Assembly: GCA_934320645.1 (NCBI GenBank)
Contig: CAKRFP010000044.1
Coordinates: forward strand, 1-17,470
Source of the DNA: an uncultured Bariatricus sp.
GTDB lineage: Bacteria > Bacillota > Clostridia > Lachnospirales > Lachnospiraceae
Length of the DNA: 17,470 bases
Direction: 5' to 3'
Shown here: positions 7,118 through 15,386 of the stretch, piece by piece
Numbering within the stretch: the first letter of the stretch is position 1
How the letters are laid out: each line of letters starts with the position of its first letter
Translations under genes and position numbers: made by a program
Notes under the pieces: generated by a model
Seen by the model: the letters and a program-made list of their open reading frames with translations, nothing else
The model's database searches: none
What the model was told of the DNA's origin: nothing

Positions 7118-7870
7118 ATGGCAACGATTTTTCCAAGAGAAGAAAAGGCGGAGATGTTATTTGACAAGATTCTGGAAAATCCGGAGGCATGCAGACGCCT
7201 GAAAAGCACTTTTTATGATGCAATTGATTCCGGAGATGAATTTATGACGGAAAATCTTCCGGCAAAGCAGTTTACAAGTGCGCTGTTTGACGCATATGAA
7301 AATAAGGATCTGACGGCATTTCTGATGGCAGTGTGCCAGAACAGTATGTTTGATCTTTTGAGAAATGCTTTCCTTGTGCCGTTCAGGTTTAATGCGGACG
7401 GACAGACAAATCCGTATTTTCTGACTGACGAGGACGGGAACCTGCTGGAAGATCTGCCAGTTCACGTTAAGGAAAAGGAATATGAAAAGTTCCGCAAAGT
7501 TTATCAGAAGCGTGATAAGGTGAAAATGTATCTGGCGCACGGATACAGAAAAAGACATTCTTATGATCCGGAGACGATGGAGACTCAGGAGTATAAGATG
7601 GGAGAACATAACGGAGTCCTTCTGATTTATGAGCTTCCGGATACGGTAAAAGAGAAAAAGACAGAAGCAGAAGCCTATGCAGCAGTGTGGGATATCATGA
7701 TGGAGCTTCAGAAAGACCTGCCAAGATCGGTTGTGTATTATGGACAGGATTCACTGGAAGAGGACGGAAAGAAATATGATGAAATGGGAGTATTTCTTCC
7801 ACTTGAACATTTTTCAGACAGGCTGGAAAGACATATAGAAAAGGCAGACCAGATTATATACAGTAAATAA
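7118..7870 (+). CDS. Conserved-looking hypothetical protein, 250 residues
   Basis: I do not recognise a family. The chosen ATG at 7118 follows AAGGAAGG by six bases; an in-frame ATG at 7091 has no ribosome site. The protein is soluble, rich in Glu, Lys and Asp, with no signal peptide or membrane segment. The first 100 residues look helical (FDKILENPEACRRLKSTFYDAI; DLTAFLMAVCQNSMFDLLRNAF). A middle part has FNADGQTNPYFLTDEDGNLLEDLP, and the last part alternates strands and helices (GVLLIYELPD; SVVYYGQDSLEEDGKKYDEMGVFLPL). Codon use matches its neighbours. It stands alone between its own promoter and a strong terminator. Confidence 0.8.
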   Translation: MATIFPREEKAEMLFDKILENPEACRRLKSTFYDAIDSGDEFMTENLPAKQFTSALFDAYENKDLTAFLMAVCQNSMFDLLRNAFLVPFRFNADGQTNPYFLTDEDGNLLEDLPVHVKEKEYEKFRKVYQKRDKVKMYLAHGYRKRHSYDPETMETQEYKMGEHNGVLLIYELPDTVKEKKTEAEAYAAVWDIMMELQKDLPRSVVYYGQDSLEEDGKKYDEMGVFLPLEHFSDRLERHIEKADQIIYSK

Positions 7871-7877
7871 AGCAGAT

Positions 7878-7925
7878 AAAAATGGTGTATGAAAAATGAT
7901 AAAACATTTTTTATACACCATTTTT
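7878..7925. terminator. Strong bidirectional terminator
   Basis: A 21-bp stem (7878-7898 with 7905-7925) with one G-T wobble and a 6-base loop. It is followed by seven Ts on the plus strand and bounded by As on the left. It separates two convergent genes. Confidence 0.88.
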
Positions 7926-7942
7926 TTATCGAAAAAATTGTT

Positions 7943-9274
7943 TTACGTGCAATAACGGAAGGTCTTGTCCGTCAGGATTCTTGCAAAGATCAGTCCAAGT
8001 GGTAAAGCAAGAATGATAAGCAGCGCAGCCGCAAACCATGAAGCGGAGGTCTGGAGTGACATGACGCCCAGGTTGTAGATTGCCCGGTACAGATAAAGTC
8101 CTGGTACCATGATGACGATGGACGGCACGGTCAGTGAAATCCTTGGATAACCGATCCGGCTTTTTAAGACTGAAGCCAGGATTCCGGCAGTCAGTGCGCC
8201 GATAAATGCGGCGGCAGCAGGGGGCAGGGATGCCAGGTCAACAAGTTCAAGCCGGAGAGTATTCGCAATTGCGCCGATGATGCCGGCTGTTGCAGCGAGT
8301 TCCCTCGGACTGTTGAACATAATTGAGAAACCAAAGACTCCACAGAAGCTGGTGAGCAGCTGGAACAGAATATGCTGCCAGAGTGTGAGTGACAGTGGCG
8401 GGAAGTCATTCGGTTTCAAATGAAGAATCAGTGCCATGATCCATGCGGTCATGGTTGCAACAAGAATAATGATCATTGCATAAGTCAACCGTTCCAGACC
8501 GGACCGCATATCCAGTTTTGCAAGGTCAATACCGCTGGTGATGAATGGAAAGCCCGGTATGATGAAAAGCATGGAACAGATATAGCCGGCTTCATGGTCG
8601 AGTGAAATTCCAAACAGGACTTCTGTCAACTTCAGAAGCGCGGCATAAACTATGCATGCAGCTGCTACAGAGGCAGTAATACCTAAAAATAAGGTAAAAT
8701 GGTGTTTGGTCAGCTTACATCTTACAAAGTTACCGATTCCGGCACCGCAGAAGGCGAGAAGCATTTCCACCGGACCGCCACCCAGAAGAAAGGTAAATGC
8801 GCCACAGGCAAGTGCAGCGGCAAATCCGAGTGCGATCGGGGAATACAGACCGTGGATCCGTTCGATTTCATCCAGATAAGAGTGGAGCTGTTCTCCGGAA
8901 AGATATTTTTCTTTTGTTGGGAAATTATTGATAAAATTCTCTAAGCGGTTCAGTTTTGATGTGTTGACGCCTGTATTAGTCAGGCATAGCGACTGTGAAA
9001 AACAGTTTTCACCATCAAAACAGGTATATTCAATGGACATCAGACCAATATCAGCGGTACAGGTGATCCCGAGTTCACGGGAAAGCGTATTCATAGAACT
9101 GCGGACACGCCATGCACCGGTACCACAGGAAAGAAGCATCATACCGGTTCTTCCTACAATGGAAGCTTTTTCAATAAGGTTGGCTTCTGTGATCGGAATG
9201 GTATCCTCTTTATTCAGAGCATAATCATGCCAGAGAATATCCATATGATTTTTTTCTATAATGCCTTGCTGCAT
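7943..9274 (-). CDS. Threonine/serine exporter, fused ThrE (two-domain) membrane protein
   Basis: A 443-residue inner-membrane protein of the ThrE family. The soluble N-terminal part contains the family motif GTGAWRVRSSMNTLSRELGI, followed near residue 145 by five hydrophobic segments (ThrE/DUF1212 domain). A further set (ThrE_2/DUF3815-like) starts near residue 305 (LWQHILFQLLTSFCGVFGFSI) and contains FNSPRELAATAGIIGAIANTLRL and a VPSIVIMVPGLYLYRAIYNL segment typical of the C-terminal domain. In many Firmicutes these two halves are separate genes; here they are fused as in Corynebacterium ThrE. The start at 9274 follows AAGGAAG; an ATG at 9301 adds nine residues and sits within an inverted repeat. 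The likely role is proton-coupled export of threonine, serine or similar small metabolites. Confidence 0.88.
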   Translation of the reverse strand: MQQGIIEKNHMDILWHDYALNKEDTIPITEANLIEKASIVGRTGMMLLSCGTGAWRVRSSMNTLSRELGITCTADIGLMSIEYTCFDGENCFSQSLCLTNTGVNTSKLNRLENFINNFPTKEKYLSGEQLHSYLDEIERIHGLYSPIALGFAAALACGAFTFLLGGGPVEMLLAFCGAGIGNFVRCKLTKHHFTLFLGITASVAAACIVYAALLKLTEVLFGISLDHEAGYICSMLFIIPGFPFITSGIDLAKLDMRSGLERLTYAMIIILVATMTAWIMALILHLKPNDFPPLSLTLWQHILFQLLTSFCGVFGFSIMFNSPRELAATAGIIGAIANTLRLELVDLASLPPAAAAFIGALTAGILASVLKSRIGYPRISLTVPSIVIMVPGLYLYRAIYNLGVMSLQTSASWFAAALLIILALPLGLIFARILTDKTFRYCT

Positions 9275-9297
9275 AGAATGCACTTCCTTTTTCCATG

Positions 9298-9337
9298 TCA
9301 TAAATACATGTATGGTATATTAAATATGTATTTATGA
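9298..9337. promoter_or_regulatory. 12-bp inverted repeat in the thrE-like leader
   Basis: TCATAAATACAT (9298-9309) and ATGTATTTATGA (9326-9337) are perfect inverted repeats 16 bases apart. A 10-base palindrome ATACATGTAT (9304-9313) is nested in the left arm. It lies between the exporter promoter and its ribosome site, so it could be an operator or an mRNA hairpin. Confidence 0.5.
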
Positions 9338-9356
9338 TATTGATTTATTATAATAC

Positions 9357-9384
9357 AGTATAGTCGGTAAAAGATAAATGTCAA
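9357..9384 (-). promoter_or_regulatory. Promoter of the ThrE-type exporter gene
   Basis: On the minus strand a consensus TTGACA (9379-9384), a 16-base spacer and TATACT (9357-9362). Start point near 9350, giving a leader of about 75 bases that contains the 9298-9337 inverted repeat. Confidence 0.7.
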
Positions 9385-9414
9385 GAGATCATTTTAAAGG
9401 AAAAAATGATCTCT
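9384..9414. promoter_or_regulatory. 12-bp inverted repeat between divergent promoters
   Basis: AGAGATCATTTT (9384-9395) and AAAATGATCTCT (9403-9414) pair perfectly with a 7-base centre. The repeat abuts the -35 of the exporter promoter and lies about 60 bases upstream of the purC -35. It is outside both expected transcripts and lacks a T-run, which favours a protein-binding site over a terminator. Confidence 0.5.
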
Positions 9415-9429
9415 GCAATCGAAGTAATA

Positions 9430-9453
9430 AATGCTAATAAAAAATGCTAATAA
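9430..9453 (+). repeat. Tandem 11-base direct repeat
   Basis: AATGCTAATAA occurs twice (9430-9440 and 9443-9453), 13 bases apart, just upstream of the purC promoter. It may be an A/T-rich upstream element or a binding site. Confidence 0.5.
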
Positions 9454-9472
9454 GCCAAAAACCTTGTTTCTC

Positions 9473-9501
9473 TTGACACTCATTATGTTCGGTGTTACGG
9501 T
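9473..9501 (+). promoter_or_regulatory. purC promoter with probable PurBox
   Basis: A consensus TTGACA (9473-9478) is followed after 17 bases by a weak -10 TACGGT (9496-9501), which is preceded by TGT, an extended -10. Between them 9484-9496 reads, on the opposite strand, AACACCGAACATA. This has the CCGAAC core of the Bacillus PurR PurBox (AWWWCCGAACWWT) with two deviations. A degenerate opposing half (AAAACCTTGTTT) lies about 15 bases upstream. Repression by a PurR-type protein is therefore likely but inferred. Confidence 0.55.
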
Positions 9502-9520
9502 TATTTAGGATGCAAGATAT

Positions 9521-9582
9521 GGTGCAGATACTGAGAATACGGTATTCAAAGTGCACCGCTTTTGAGAGTTTTTATAAAACTC
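9521..9582 (+). promoter_or_regulatory. Structured purC leader (two hairpins)
   Basis: GGTGCA (9521-9526) pairs with TGCACC (9552-9557), enclosing an inner GAATA/TATTC hairpin (9535-9547). A second hairpin GAGTTTT/AAAACTC (9566-9572, 9576-9582) follows, 23 bases before the ribosome site. The sequence does not fit the purine riboswitch consensus I know. It may be a leader structure without ligand sensing. Confidence 0.4.
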
Positions 9583-9618
9583 AGTTTACAAGAAAATAAA
9601 ACAATGAGGTGTAAGAAC

Positions 9619-10491
9619 ATGCAGGAATTAAAACCGATCAAAGAAGGTAAAGTACGTGAGATTTATGACAATGGCGACAGCCTGATCATGGTTGCAACAG
9701 ACCGTATCAGCTGCTTTGACGTGATTCTGAATAATGAAGTAACTAAGAAAGGTACTGTTCTGACACAGATGTCAAAATTCTGGTTCGACATGACAGAAGA
9801 GATTCTTCCGAACCATATGATCTCTGTAGATACAAAGGATATGCCGGAATTCTTCCAGCAGGAGAAATACGAAGGCAAATCCATGATGTGCAAGAAGCTG
9901 AACATGCTTCCAATCGAATGTATCGTTCGTGGCTATATCACAGGAAGTGGCTGGAAGAGCTACAAAGAGAATGGAACTGTATGTGGAATCAAACTTCCGG
10001 AAGGATTACAGGAATCAGACAAACTTCCTGAACCGATTTACACACCATCTACAAAAGCAGAGATTGGTGATCATGATGAGAATATTTCTTTCGAGCAGAG
10101 TATCGATCATCTGGAAAAATATTTCCCGGGAAGAGGAAAAGAATTAGCAGAAAAGCTTCGTGACAACACGATTGCTCTCTATAAAAAGTGTGCAGAATAC
10201 GCACTCAGCAAAGGAATCATCATTGCAGATACCAAGTTTGAATTCGGTCTTGATGAAGATGGCAACATGGTGATCGGTGATGAGATGCTGACACCGGACA
10301 GTTCAAGATTCTGGCCGGCAGAAGGTTACGAACCGGGACATGGACAGCCGTCATTTGACAAGCAGTTCGCTCGTGACTGGCTCACAGCTAATCCGGATAA
10401 TAACTGGACACTTCCACAGGAAATCGTGGATAAGACAATCGAAAAATACCTGCAGGCATATGAGATGCTCACAGGCGAAAAACTTGCATAA
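9619..10491 (+). CDS. purC: PurC, phosphoribosylaminoimidazole-succinocarboxamide (SAICAR) synthase
   Basis: A 290-residue cytoplasmic enzyme that joins aspartate to CAIR using ATP in de novo purine synthesis. Family signatures are KEGKVREIYD (8-17) at the nucleotide loop, VATDRISCFDV, the SAICAR signature around ECIVRGYITGSGWKSY, and IIADTKFEFG followed by DEMLTPDSSRFWP near the substrate pocket. The C-terminal length (ending around YEMLTGEKLA) matches the ~290-residue form. The ATG at 9619 follows GAGGTG by seven bases; readings further upstream start on TTG without a ribosome site. Codon choice is biased (AAC, ATC and CTG-rich), suggesting high expression. It is not clustered with other pur genes here and ends at a terminator. 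Confidence 0.95.
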   Translation: MQELKPIKEGKVREIYDNGDSLIMVATDRISCFDVILNNEVTKKGTVLTQMSKFWFDMTEEILPNHMISVDTKDMPEFFQQEKYEGKSMMCKKLNMLPIECIVRGYITGSGWKSYKENGTVCGIKLPEGLQESDKLPEPIYTPSTKAEIGDHDENISFEQSIDHLEKYFPGRGKELAEKLRDNTIALYKKCAEYALSKGIIIADTKFEFGLDEDGNMVIGDEMLTPDSSRFWPAEGYEPGHGQPSFDKQFARDWLTANPDNNWTLPQEIVDKTIEKYLQAYEMLTGEKLA

Positions 10492-10523
10492 TTACATCAC
10501 ATGCCATGAGATAAAAAGATGCG

Positions 10524-10556
10524 AAAGGATCGGTAGTTTGACTGCCGGTCCTTTTT
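10524..10556 (+). terminator. purC terminator
   Basis: A 13-bp stem (10524-10536 with 10542-10554) with two G-U pairs and a 5-base loop, running into TTTTT. A second perfect 8-bp hairpin (10557-10564 with 10574-10581) follows at once and may act as a backup or insulate the next promoter. Confidence 0.85.
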
Positions 10557-10581
10557 GCTTAACAGGAAGTTTTTGTTAAGC

Positions 10582-10610
10582 TTGAGTTTACCGTTTTAAA
10601 AAGGTATAAT
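10582..10610 (+). promoter_or_regulatory. Promoter of the two-component/SBP operon
   Basis: TTGAGT (10582-10587), 17-base spacer and perfect TATAAT (10605-10610). Transcription would start near 10617, leaving a leader of about 90 bases with AT-rich repeats. Confidence 0.65.
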
Positions 10611-10655
10611 TTTTGGTAAAAGTATGATTTTTTGCATTGGAAGTATAGTTTTTGA
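10604..10655 (+). repeat. Three imperfect direct repeats upstream of the response regulator
   Basis: GTATAATTTTTGG (10604), GTATGATTTTTTGC (10622) and GTATAGTTTTTGA (10643) follow a common GTATnnTTTTTG pattern at steps of 18 and 21 bases, roughly two helical turns. They are candidate sites for the AraC-type regulator encoded downstream. The middle copy, with its AAAA prefix, recurs upstream of the second binding-protein gene. Each also resembles a -10 hexamer, so part of the similarity may be promoter-like composition. Confidence 0.5.
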
Positions 10656-10707
10656 TAAATCCTTTATCATGTCTTATCTAAAATAAGAAGTAGGAAGATT
10701 ATCAGGA

Positions 10708-12321
10708 ATGGGGAAAAACGGTATGAAATTATTAAAACTTGTGATCGTAGATGACGAACCAATCCTTTTGCAGGGATTGGTTAAGACGTACAACTGGAAC
10801 GAGATGGGATTTGAAGTTGTCGGTCAGGCACAGAGCGGGGAGCAGGCAATCGAAGTGATCAAAAAAGTGAAGCCCCATGTAGTACTGACGGATATCCGGA
10901 TGAAACAGATTTCCGGTCTGATGGTGATGGAAGAGATTCAGAAGACAGAGCTGGATCCGGTTTTTATTGTGCTAAGTGCATACCGTGACTTTAATTATGC
11001 ACAGCAGGCGTGTGATCTTGGCGCATATGCATATCTGCTGAAACCAATCGAGGAAGATAAACTGAAGGAGACTATGCAAGGTGCATACCAGACCTGTATG
11101 GAGAAACTGGAGAGCGAAGAGCGTTATGAAAGCTGGGAAAATATGATCCGAAAAGATTCCACTAGTTTTCTCCAGGTTGTTGTACAGAAATATTTACAGA
11201 ATAAAATTTCCTATGAAAAGATGCAGGAAGTATTTGCAATCCTGAAGGATGTGATCGAAGAGGGCGACCGTTTTATCGCAATATGTGTGGATCTTGATCT
11301 TACATATAAGATTACGGATGCACTGAATTACGAAGCAGCCAGGCTGGAATTGATACAATCTCTGGAAGAAAAGTTTTCAGAGCGGTATTTTTTCTGGCAT
11401 TTTGAAAAGGCAGAAGGCTGTCATGTATTTCTGGTCAAGACAAAGGAAAATGCGACGGTGCGCGAGATTGCACAGATTCTGGAACAGGTTAAGAAGGAAC
11501 AGAAAAGTCCGGTTACCGCATCGATTTCCAAACCGTATAAAGGACTGGATGGAATCCGCAGGAGTTACGAAGAGGCGCAGGGACTTTTCGAGCCAATCTG
11601 CAACAGAGCCACAGATGAGAATACTTTTTCCATACCTGTGAAAAAGGAAGAAAAAGCGGCAAAGAGTGATTGCGAAGAGGCAGGCCTTACGATCGTCAAT
11701 GCTGTACGGAAGAATGCGTTTAAAGAGTTAAAACAGGCTTTTATTGCGTTGATCTACGCACTTCCACATGAGGAAGAGTTACAGATCCGTTATATACATA
11801 AGGTTATGCTACAAGCGGAGATGATGCTGAACGATACTTATGGAATGACAGAAAAACTGCAGAAACAGTTCCGGAATTATTATTCTAATATGGAGAGTCT
11901 GACAGCGGCACAGGCGGTAGATGTCAGTTATAGGATCCTCGGAGAAGCAATTGAGGAACGGGAAAAATACGCAGAAAGCGGAGAAAATAAATGTGCAAAG
12001 GAATACATGACAGTGGCACTTTCTTATATCAGTGAGCATTTGCAGGATGAAGAACTTTCTATTGTTCAGGTGGCAACGCAGATTTACCTGAATCCGGTAT
12101 ATTTCGGCCGTGTATTTAAAAATACATTTCATATGACCTTTAAAAAGTATCTCTTGCAGCAGAGAATGGAGAAAGCAAAGCGGCTGATCCAGGATGGATG
12201 TGAGAGTATAGGAACGGTATGTGAGCAGGTGGGAATCAGCAATGCATCCTATTTTTCGCATTTATTTAAAGAATATACAGGAAAATTACCGAGTGAATAC
12301 AAAAAGGATTATGAAGAATGA
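10708..12321 (+). CDS. YesN-type response regulator with AraC-family DNA-binding domain
   Basis: A 537-residue regulator. The receiver domain (about 9-128) has the acidic pair D15-D16, phosphoacceptor Asp62 in LTDIRM, Ser90 in VLSAYRD and Lys112 in LLKP. A long middle region (about 130-420) is typical of the YesN group and may bind partners or dimerise. The C-terminal 100 residues carry two AraC helix-turn-helix units (SIVQVATQIYLNPVYFGRVF and SIGTVCEQVGISNASYFSHL). The ATG at 10708 has AGGAAG ten bases upstream; ATG 10723 with GGGGA is a close alternative that removes five residues. The stop overlaps the kinase start as ATGA. It should activate sugar-transport genes downstream when phosphorylated by that kinase. 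Confidence 0.93.
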   Translation: MGKNGMKLLKLVIVDDEPILLQGLVKTYNWNEMGFEVVGQAQSGEQAIEVIKKVKPHVVLTDIRMKQISGLMVMEEIQKTELDPVFIVLSAYRDFNYAQQACDLGAYAYLLKPIEEDKLKETMQGAYQTCMEKLESEERYESWENMIRKDSTSFLQVVVQKYLQNKISYEKMQEVFAILKDVIEEGDRFIAICVDLDLTYKITDALNYEAARLELIQSLEEKFSERYFFWHFEKAEGCHVFLVKTKENATVREIAQILEQVKKEQKSPVTASISKPYKGLDGIRRSYEEAQGLFEPICNRATDENTFSIPVKKEEKAAKSDCEEAGLTIVNAVRKNAFKELKQAFIALIYALPHEEELQIRYIHKVMLQAEMMLNDTYGMTEKLQKQFRNYYSNMESLTAAQAVDVSYRILGEAIEEREKYAESGENKCAKEYMTVALSYISEHLQDEELSIVQVATQIYLNPVYFGRVFKNTFHMTFKKYLLQQRMEKAKRLIQDGCESIGTVCEQVGISNASYFSHLFKEYTGKLPSEYKKDYEE

Positions 12322-14099
12322 AGAAATGGGTGATTAAATCCGGAATACAGAGAAAATACCTTCGATATATAATGGGGCTGCTGTTGCTGGCAATTTTGCT
12401 GTCAAGCATCGGTGTCTGGATTTATGTGAGGCAGAGTCTGACCACAGAGGTTACAGATAAATATGAATTTTTAAATGAGAAGATGGGGCTGGCTCTGAAT
12501 ACACTGTCAAAAGAGGCAGATGAAGGAACGGCAGAATGTATTACTTACGATCTGGTTCAGGAAAGTCTGAAAAAAACTTCACTTGCAGATGTGGAAAAGA
12601 ACTCCCTTCAGAAATATTTTGCCTATATGAATCTGGATCATGTGGCAGAATACTGCTATGTGGATAATAAAAATAATGTTTATGCCAGATCCTACTCGCA
12701 TATTGATTATGAAGATTTTTCAGACAGCCATCTGGAAGATTACATGGGAGATTCTTATGCGAAAACACAGTGGTTCTGGGCGAAGGATACTCTGTTTGGG
12801 ACGGAGAAAGAAGCATTGTTTATCGGAAGGTATGTGCACAGTATGGAATACGCCAGCAAACCAGGGCTGTTGCTTATCAAGATGAATGACAGCTTTCTGG
12901 AAACGATACTTGGAAAGGACCGGAGTATGACAGATGAGGTGCAGATCGGAATTCTTGATAAGGAGGGAAATTTATGTGCTGCCTGGTGCCCGAAAGGGAC
13001 GAAGATTTCGGATGCGGTAAAACAGGAAATCTATAAGATCAGCGCACAGGAAACGAGTGGTATTCTTGCAAAAAGCCGGAGAGTGAGCGGTGGTGTCTGC
13101 TCCATTTACAAAGAAAGCAGCTCTGAAATGACGGTGTTCACAGTCGTTCCGTCGAGTGTAATGACGCAGGGAACGATGAGGGTACTTACGGTGCTGATCG
13201 GGATTTATCTGTTTGTGGCAGTGGTAGCGGTTGTGCTCAGTATCTATTTTTCCAAGCGGTTCACCAGTCCGATCCGGGAGATCAGTGAAGAGATGACGCA
13301 GTTTGACGGAAATGATTTCAGTCGCCTGATTGAACTGAATACCAATACAGAACTGGATCAGATCGGACATTCCTACAATAAGATGCTAAAAAATATTGAG
13401 AATCTTCTGGCAGAGATCAAAGAACAGGAAGGGGTGCTCAGACGGACGGAGTTGAACATGCTTCTGGCACAGATCAACCCACATTTCCTTTATAATACGC
13501 TGGATACAATTTACATGCTTGCGCGGATAAACGGAGAAGAGACGACCATGAAGATGATTCAGGCACTTTCCAGATATCTGCGTCTGTCACTCAGCAAGGG
13601 CAGTGATATCGTGACGGTGGAGGACGAACTGGAAAATGTAAAGAGCTATATGGAAATCCAACAGATTCGGAATGCAAATCTGTTCCGATATGAGATTGAG
13701 TGTAAGGTGGAAGAGAAGAGTACGTGGATGCTGAAGCTGATCTTGCAGCCACTTGTCGAGAATGCGATCAAGCACGGATTCTGCGAAATTTATGAGAATG
13801 GTCTGATCCGGATTGAGATTGCGAGGGAGGATAGCCAGCTGAAAATCGTGGTATTCAATAATGGGAAGCCGATTGACCGGGAAATGATGGAAAAGATCAA
13901 TGCCTTAAACGGGCATCCGATTCTGGAGGCGAAAAAATGCTTCCCGGATAAGGAACATGGATATGGAGTGGTGAATGTACTGACCAGACTGCGGCTGAAA
14001 TATGGAGAGGATGTGCTGTTTTACTATGAGGCAGAAGAAAATGGAACCCGGTGTACAATCCAAATTCCGGATGACGGAAAGGAGAAACGTGATTTATAG
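12318..14099 (+). CDS. YesM-type sensor histidine kinase
   Basis: A 593-residue membrane kinase. TM1 is at about 16-37 and TM2 at about 287-311. They enclose an extracytoplasmic sensor of about 250 residues rich in acidic and aromatic residues. A HAMP linker (about 312-362; RFTSPIREISEEMTQF) precedes the His_kinase domain, with phosphoacceptor His389 in QINPHFLYNTLDTIYMLARI. The HATPase domain has N482 in LVENAIKHGF and the GYGVVNVLTRL glycine motif. This HPHFLYN-type arrangement is diagnostic of the YesM/LytS family. It overlaps the regulator gene by four bases and the following lipoprotein gene by eleven, so all three are translated together. The signal is probably a sugar or oligosaccharide, sensed directly or through a binding protein. 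Confidence 0.93.
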   Translation: MKKWVIKSGIQRKYLRYIMGLLLLAILLSSIGVWIYVRQSLTTEVTDKYEFLNEKMGLALNTLSKEADEGTAECITYDLVQESLKKTSLADVEKNSLQKYFAYMNLDHVAEYCYVDNKNNVYARSYSHIDYEDFSDSHLEDYMGDSYAKTQWFWAKDTLFGTEKEALFIGRYVHSMEYASKPGLLLIKMNDSFLETILGKDRSMTDEVQIGILDKEGNLCAAWCPKGTKISDAVKQEIYKISAQETSGILAKSRRVSGGVCSIYKESSSEMTVFTVVPSSVMTQGTMRVLTVLIGIYLFVAVVAVVLSIYFSKRFTSPIREISEEMTQFDGNDFSRLIELNTNTELDQIGHSYNKMLKNIENLLAEIKEQEGVLRRTELNMLLAQINPHFLYNTLDTIYMLARINGEETTMKMIQALSRYLRLSLSKGSDIVTVEDELENVKSYMEIQQIRNANLFRYEIECKVEEKSTWMLKLILQPLVENAIKHGFCEIYENGLIRIEIAREDSQLKIVVFNNGKPIDREMMEKINALNGHPILEAKKCFPDKEHGYGVVNVLTRLRLKYGEDVLFYYEAEENGTRCTIQIPDDGKEKRDL

Positions 14100-15378
14100 A
14101 AAATATTTGCAATCGGTGTTTTGTATCGCACTGGTTCTGACAATGCTGACCGGATGTGGTAAAAATACGGGGCAGACAAGCCGGAGCACAGAGAAAAAGG
14201 AGATTGATATTCCGATCATTCTGACGGTAGATCCGACTTCCGGCAAGAAAACGGAACAGGATGTCGTTGATGCATTTAATGAAGAATATGCCGGTACGTA
14301 TCATATGCAAGTGGAATGGATCATGGAGACGGAAGAGGAATACCGAAAAAATCTGAAACGGTTAAATGTCACCGACGAGCTTCCGGCTGTGATCTATGAT
14401 GTGCGCACCCTGCCGTCCTTTTATCAGATGATGGTTGCGGATGGACGGATCGAGAATCTGAGTCCGTATCTGGAAGAGGATGAAGAGTGGAGGAATATGA
14501 TCGAACCGGCGGTGATGGAAGGCTGTACGGATGAGGATGGCAATATCTATCTTGGACCGATCAGTACGGCGGCATTTGCGTGCTCTGGCATGTTCTGGAA
14601 TCCGGAGCTTTTTGCGGAAGCAGGGATTGAGAAATTCCCGGAGACATGGGAAGAATTCTGGGACTGCTGTGACCGGCTGCAGGCAAACGGAATCACACCG
14701 CTTGGACTTCACACGGAAGGAACCGGCTGGGCGCCGATGCTGATTGCAACAGCAGAGGCAGCACACACGGAAGAAGGCTATGCATTTATGAAAGAGCTTC
14801 TCCCAGAAAGCTATGCCAATGATACCGGTTTTGAAATTGCAGAAACCTTGCAGAAATTGTTTCAGTATACAACAGAAGATGCAATTCATGCAGACTATGA
14901 TGTGGCATACAATAATTTTGTTTCCGGGAAAGTAGCCATGATTCCAAACGGGTACTGGATGATCAACCAGCTTCCGGAAGAATGGAAAGAAAAGGTAAGA
15001 TTTTCCGCATTTCCGGAAAATAAACTGATCGCTTCGCCGGAAACCTTTGGCTGGGCGATGGTTTCCACTTACAGCGAGGAGGTCAAAGAAGGAGCGGTTG
15101 AATTTTTGAAATTCCGCACGAAATTCAATCTGGAAGAGAAGAAAGAGCTGATGGACAAGAACGGACGCACTGAAATCAGCCAGCTCCTTCAGGATTATGT
15201 AAATGCCTACAATAACAATCCGCAGATCGTTCCGAACTATCAGGTGAAATGGAACTCCATCCTCCAGGAAGAAACACTCGGGGAGTGCCTTCCGGAGCTT
15301 GCCGCAGGGAAAATAACACCTGCACAGGTTGTGGAGGCTGCAAATGAGAGTATCCGGGAGTATGAAGCGGAGAGGTAG
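14089..15378 (+). CDS. Extracellular solute-binding lipoprotein in the two-component operon
   Basis: A 429-residue family 1-type solute-binding protein. The start is taken as GTG 14089, with AAGGAG four bases upstream, inside the end of the kinase gene. This gives a lipoprotein signal peptide (VIYRKYLQSVFCIALVLTML) ending in lipobox LTGC with Cys23. The mature part has class features: an early strand IPIILTVDPTSG, FAEAGIEKFPETWEEFWDCCDRL, a GKVAMIPNGYWMI segment and FGWAMVSTYSEEVKEGAVEFLKF. No permease gene follows directly. Position in a regulator-kinase-SBP operon suggests it presents ligand to the kinase or serves a transporter with shared permeases. This role is inference. Codon use is less biased than in the second binding protein. 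Confidence 0.88.
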   Translation: MIYRKYLQSVFCIALVLTMLTGCGKNTGQTSRSTEKKEIDIPIILTVDPTSGKKTEQDVVDAFNEEYAGTYHMQVEWIMETEEEYRKNLKRLNVTDELPAVIYDVRTLPSFYQMMVADGRIENLSPYLEEDEEWRNMIEPAVMEGCTDEDGNIYLGPISTAAFACSGMFWNPELFAEAGIEKFPETWEEFWDCCDRLQANGITPLGLHTEGTGWAPMLIATAEAAHTEEGYAFMKELLPESYANDTGFEIAETLQKLFQYTTEDAIHADYDVAYNNFVSGKVAMIPNGYWMINQLPEEWKEKVRFSAFPENKLIASPETFGWAMVSTYSEEVKEGAVEFLKFRTKFNLEEKKELMDKNGRTEISQLLQDYVNAYNNNPQIVPNYQVKWNSILQEETLGECLPELAAGKITPAQVVEAANESIREYEAER

Positions 15379-15386
15379 GAGAAGAC

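Noticed and set aside
9502..9618. Purine (guanine/adenine) riboswitch upstream of purC
   Set aside because: The conserved core junction sequences and paired loop motifs of that class were not found; an ATATGG string alone is not enough.
14002..14088. Upstream in-frame ATGs (14002, 14071) for the first binding-protein gene
   Set aside because: They would place the signal peptide behind an extra N-terminal segment and lack good ribosome sites; GTG 14089 has AAGGAG and a proper signal peptide.
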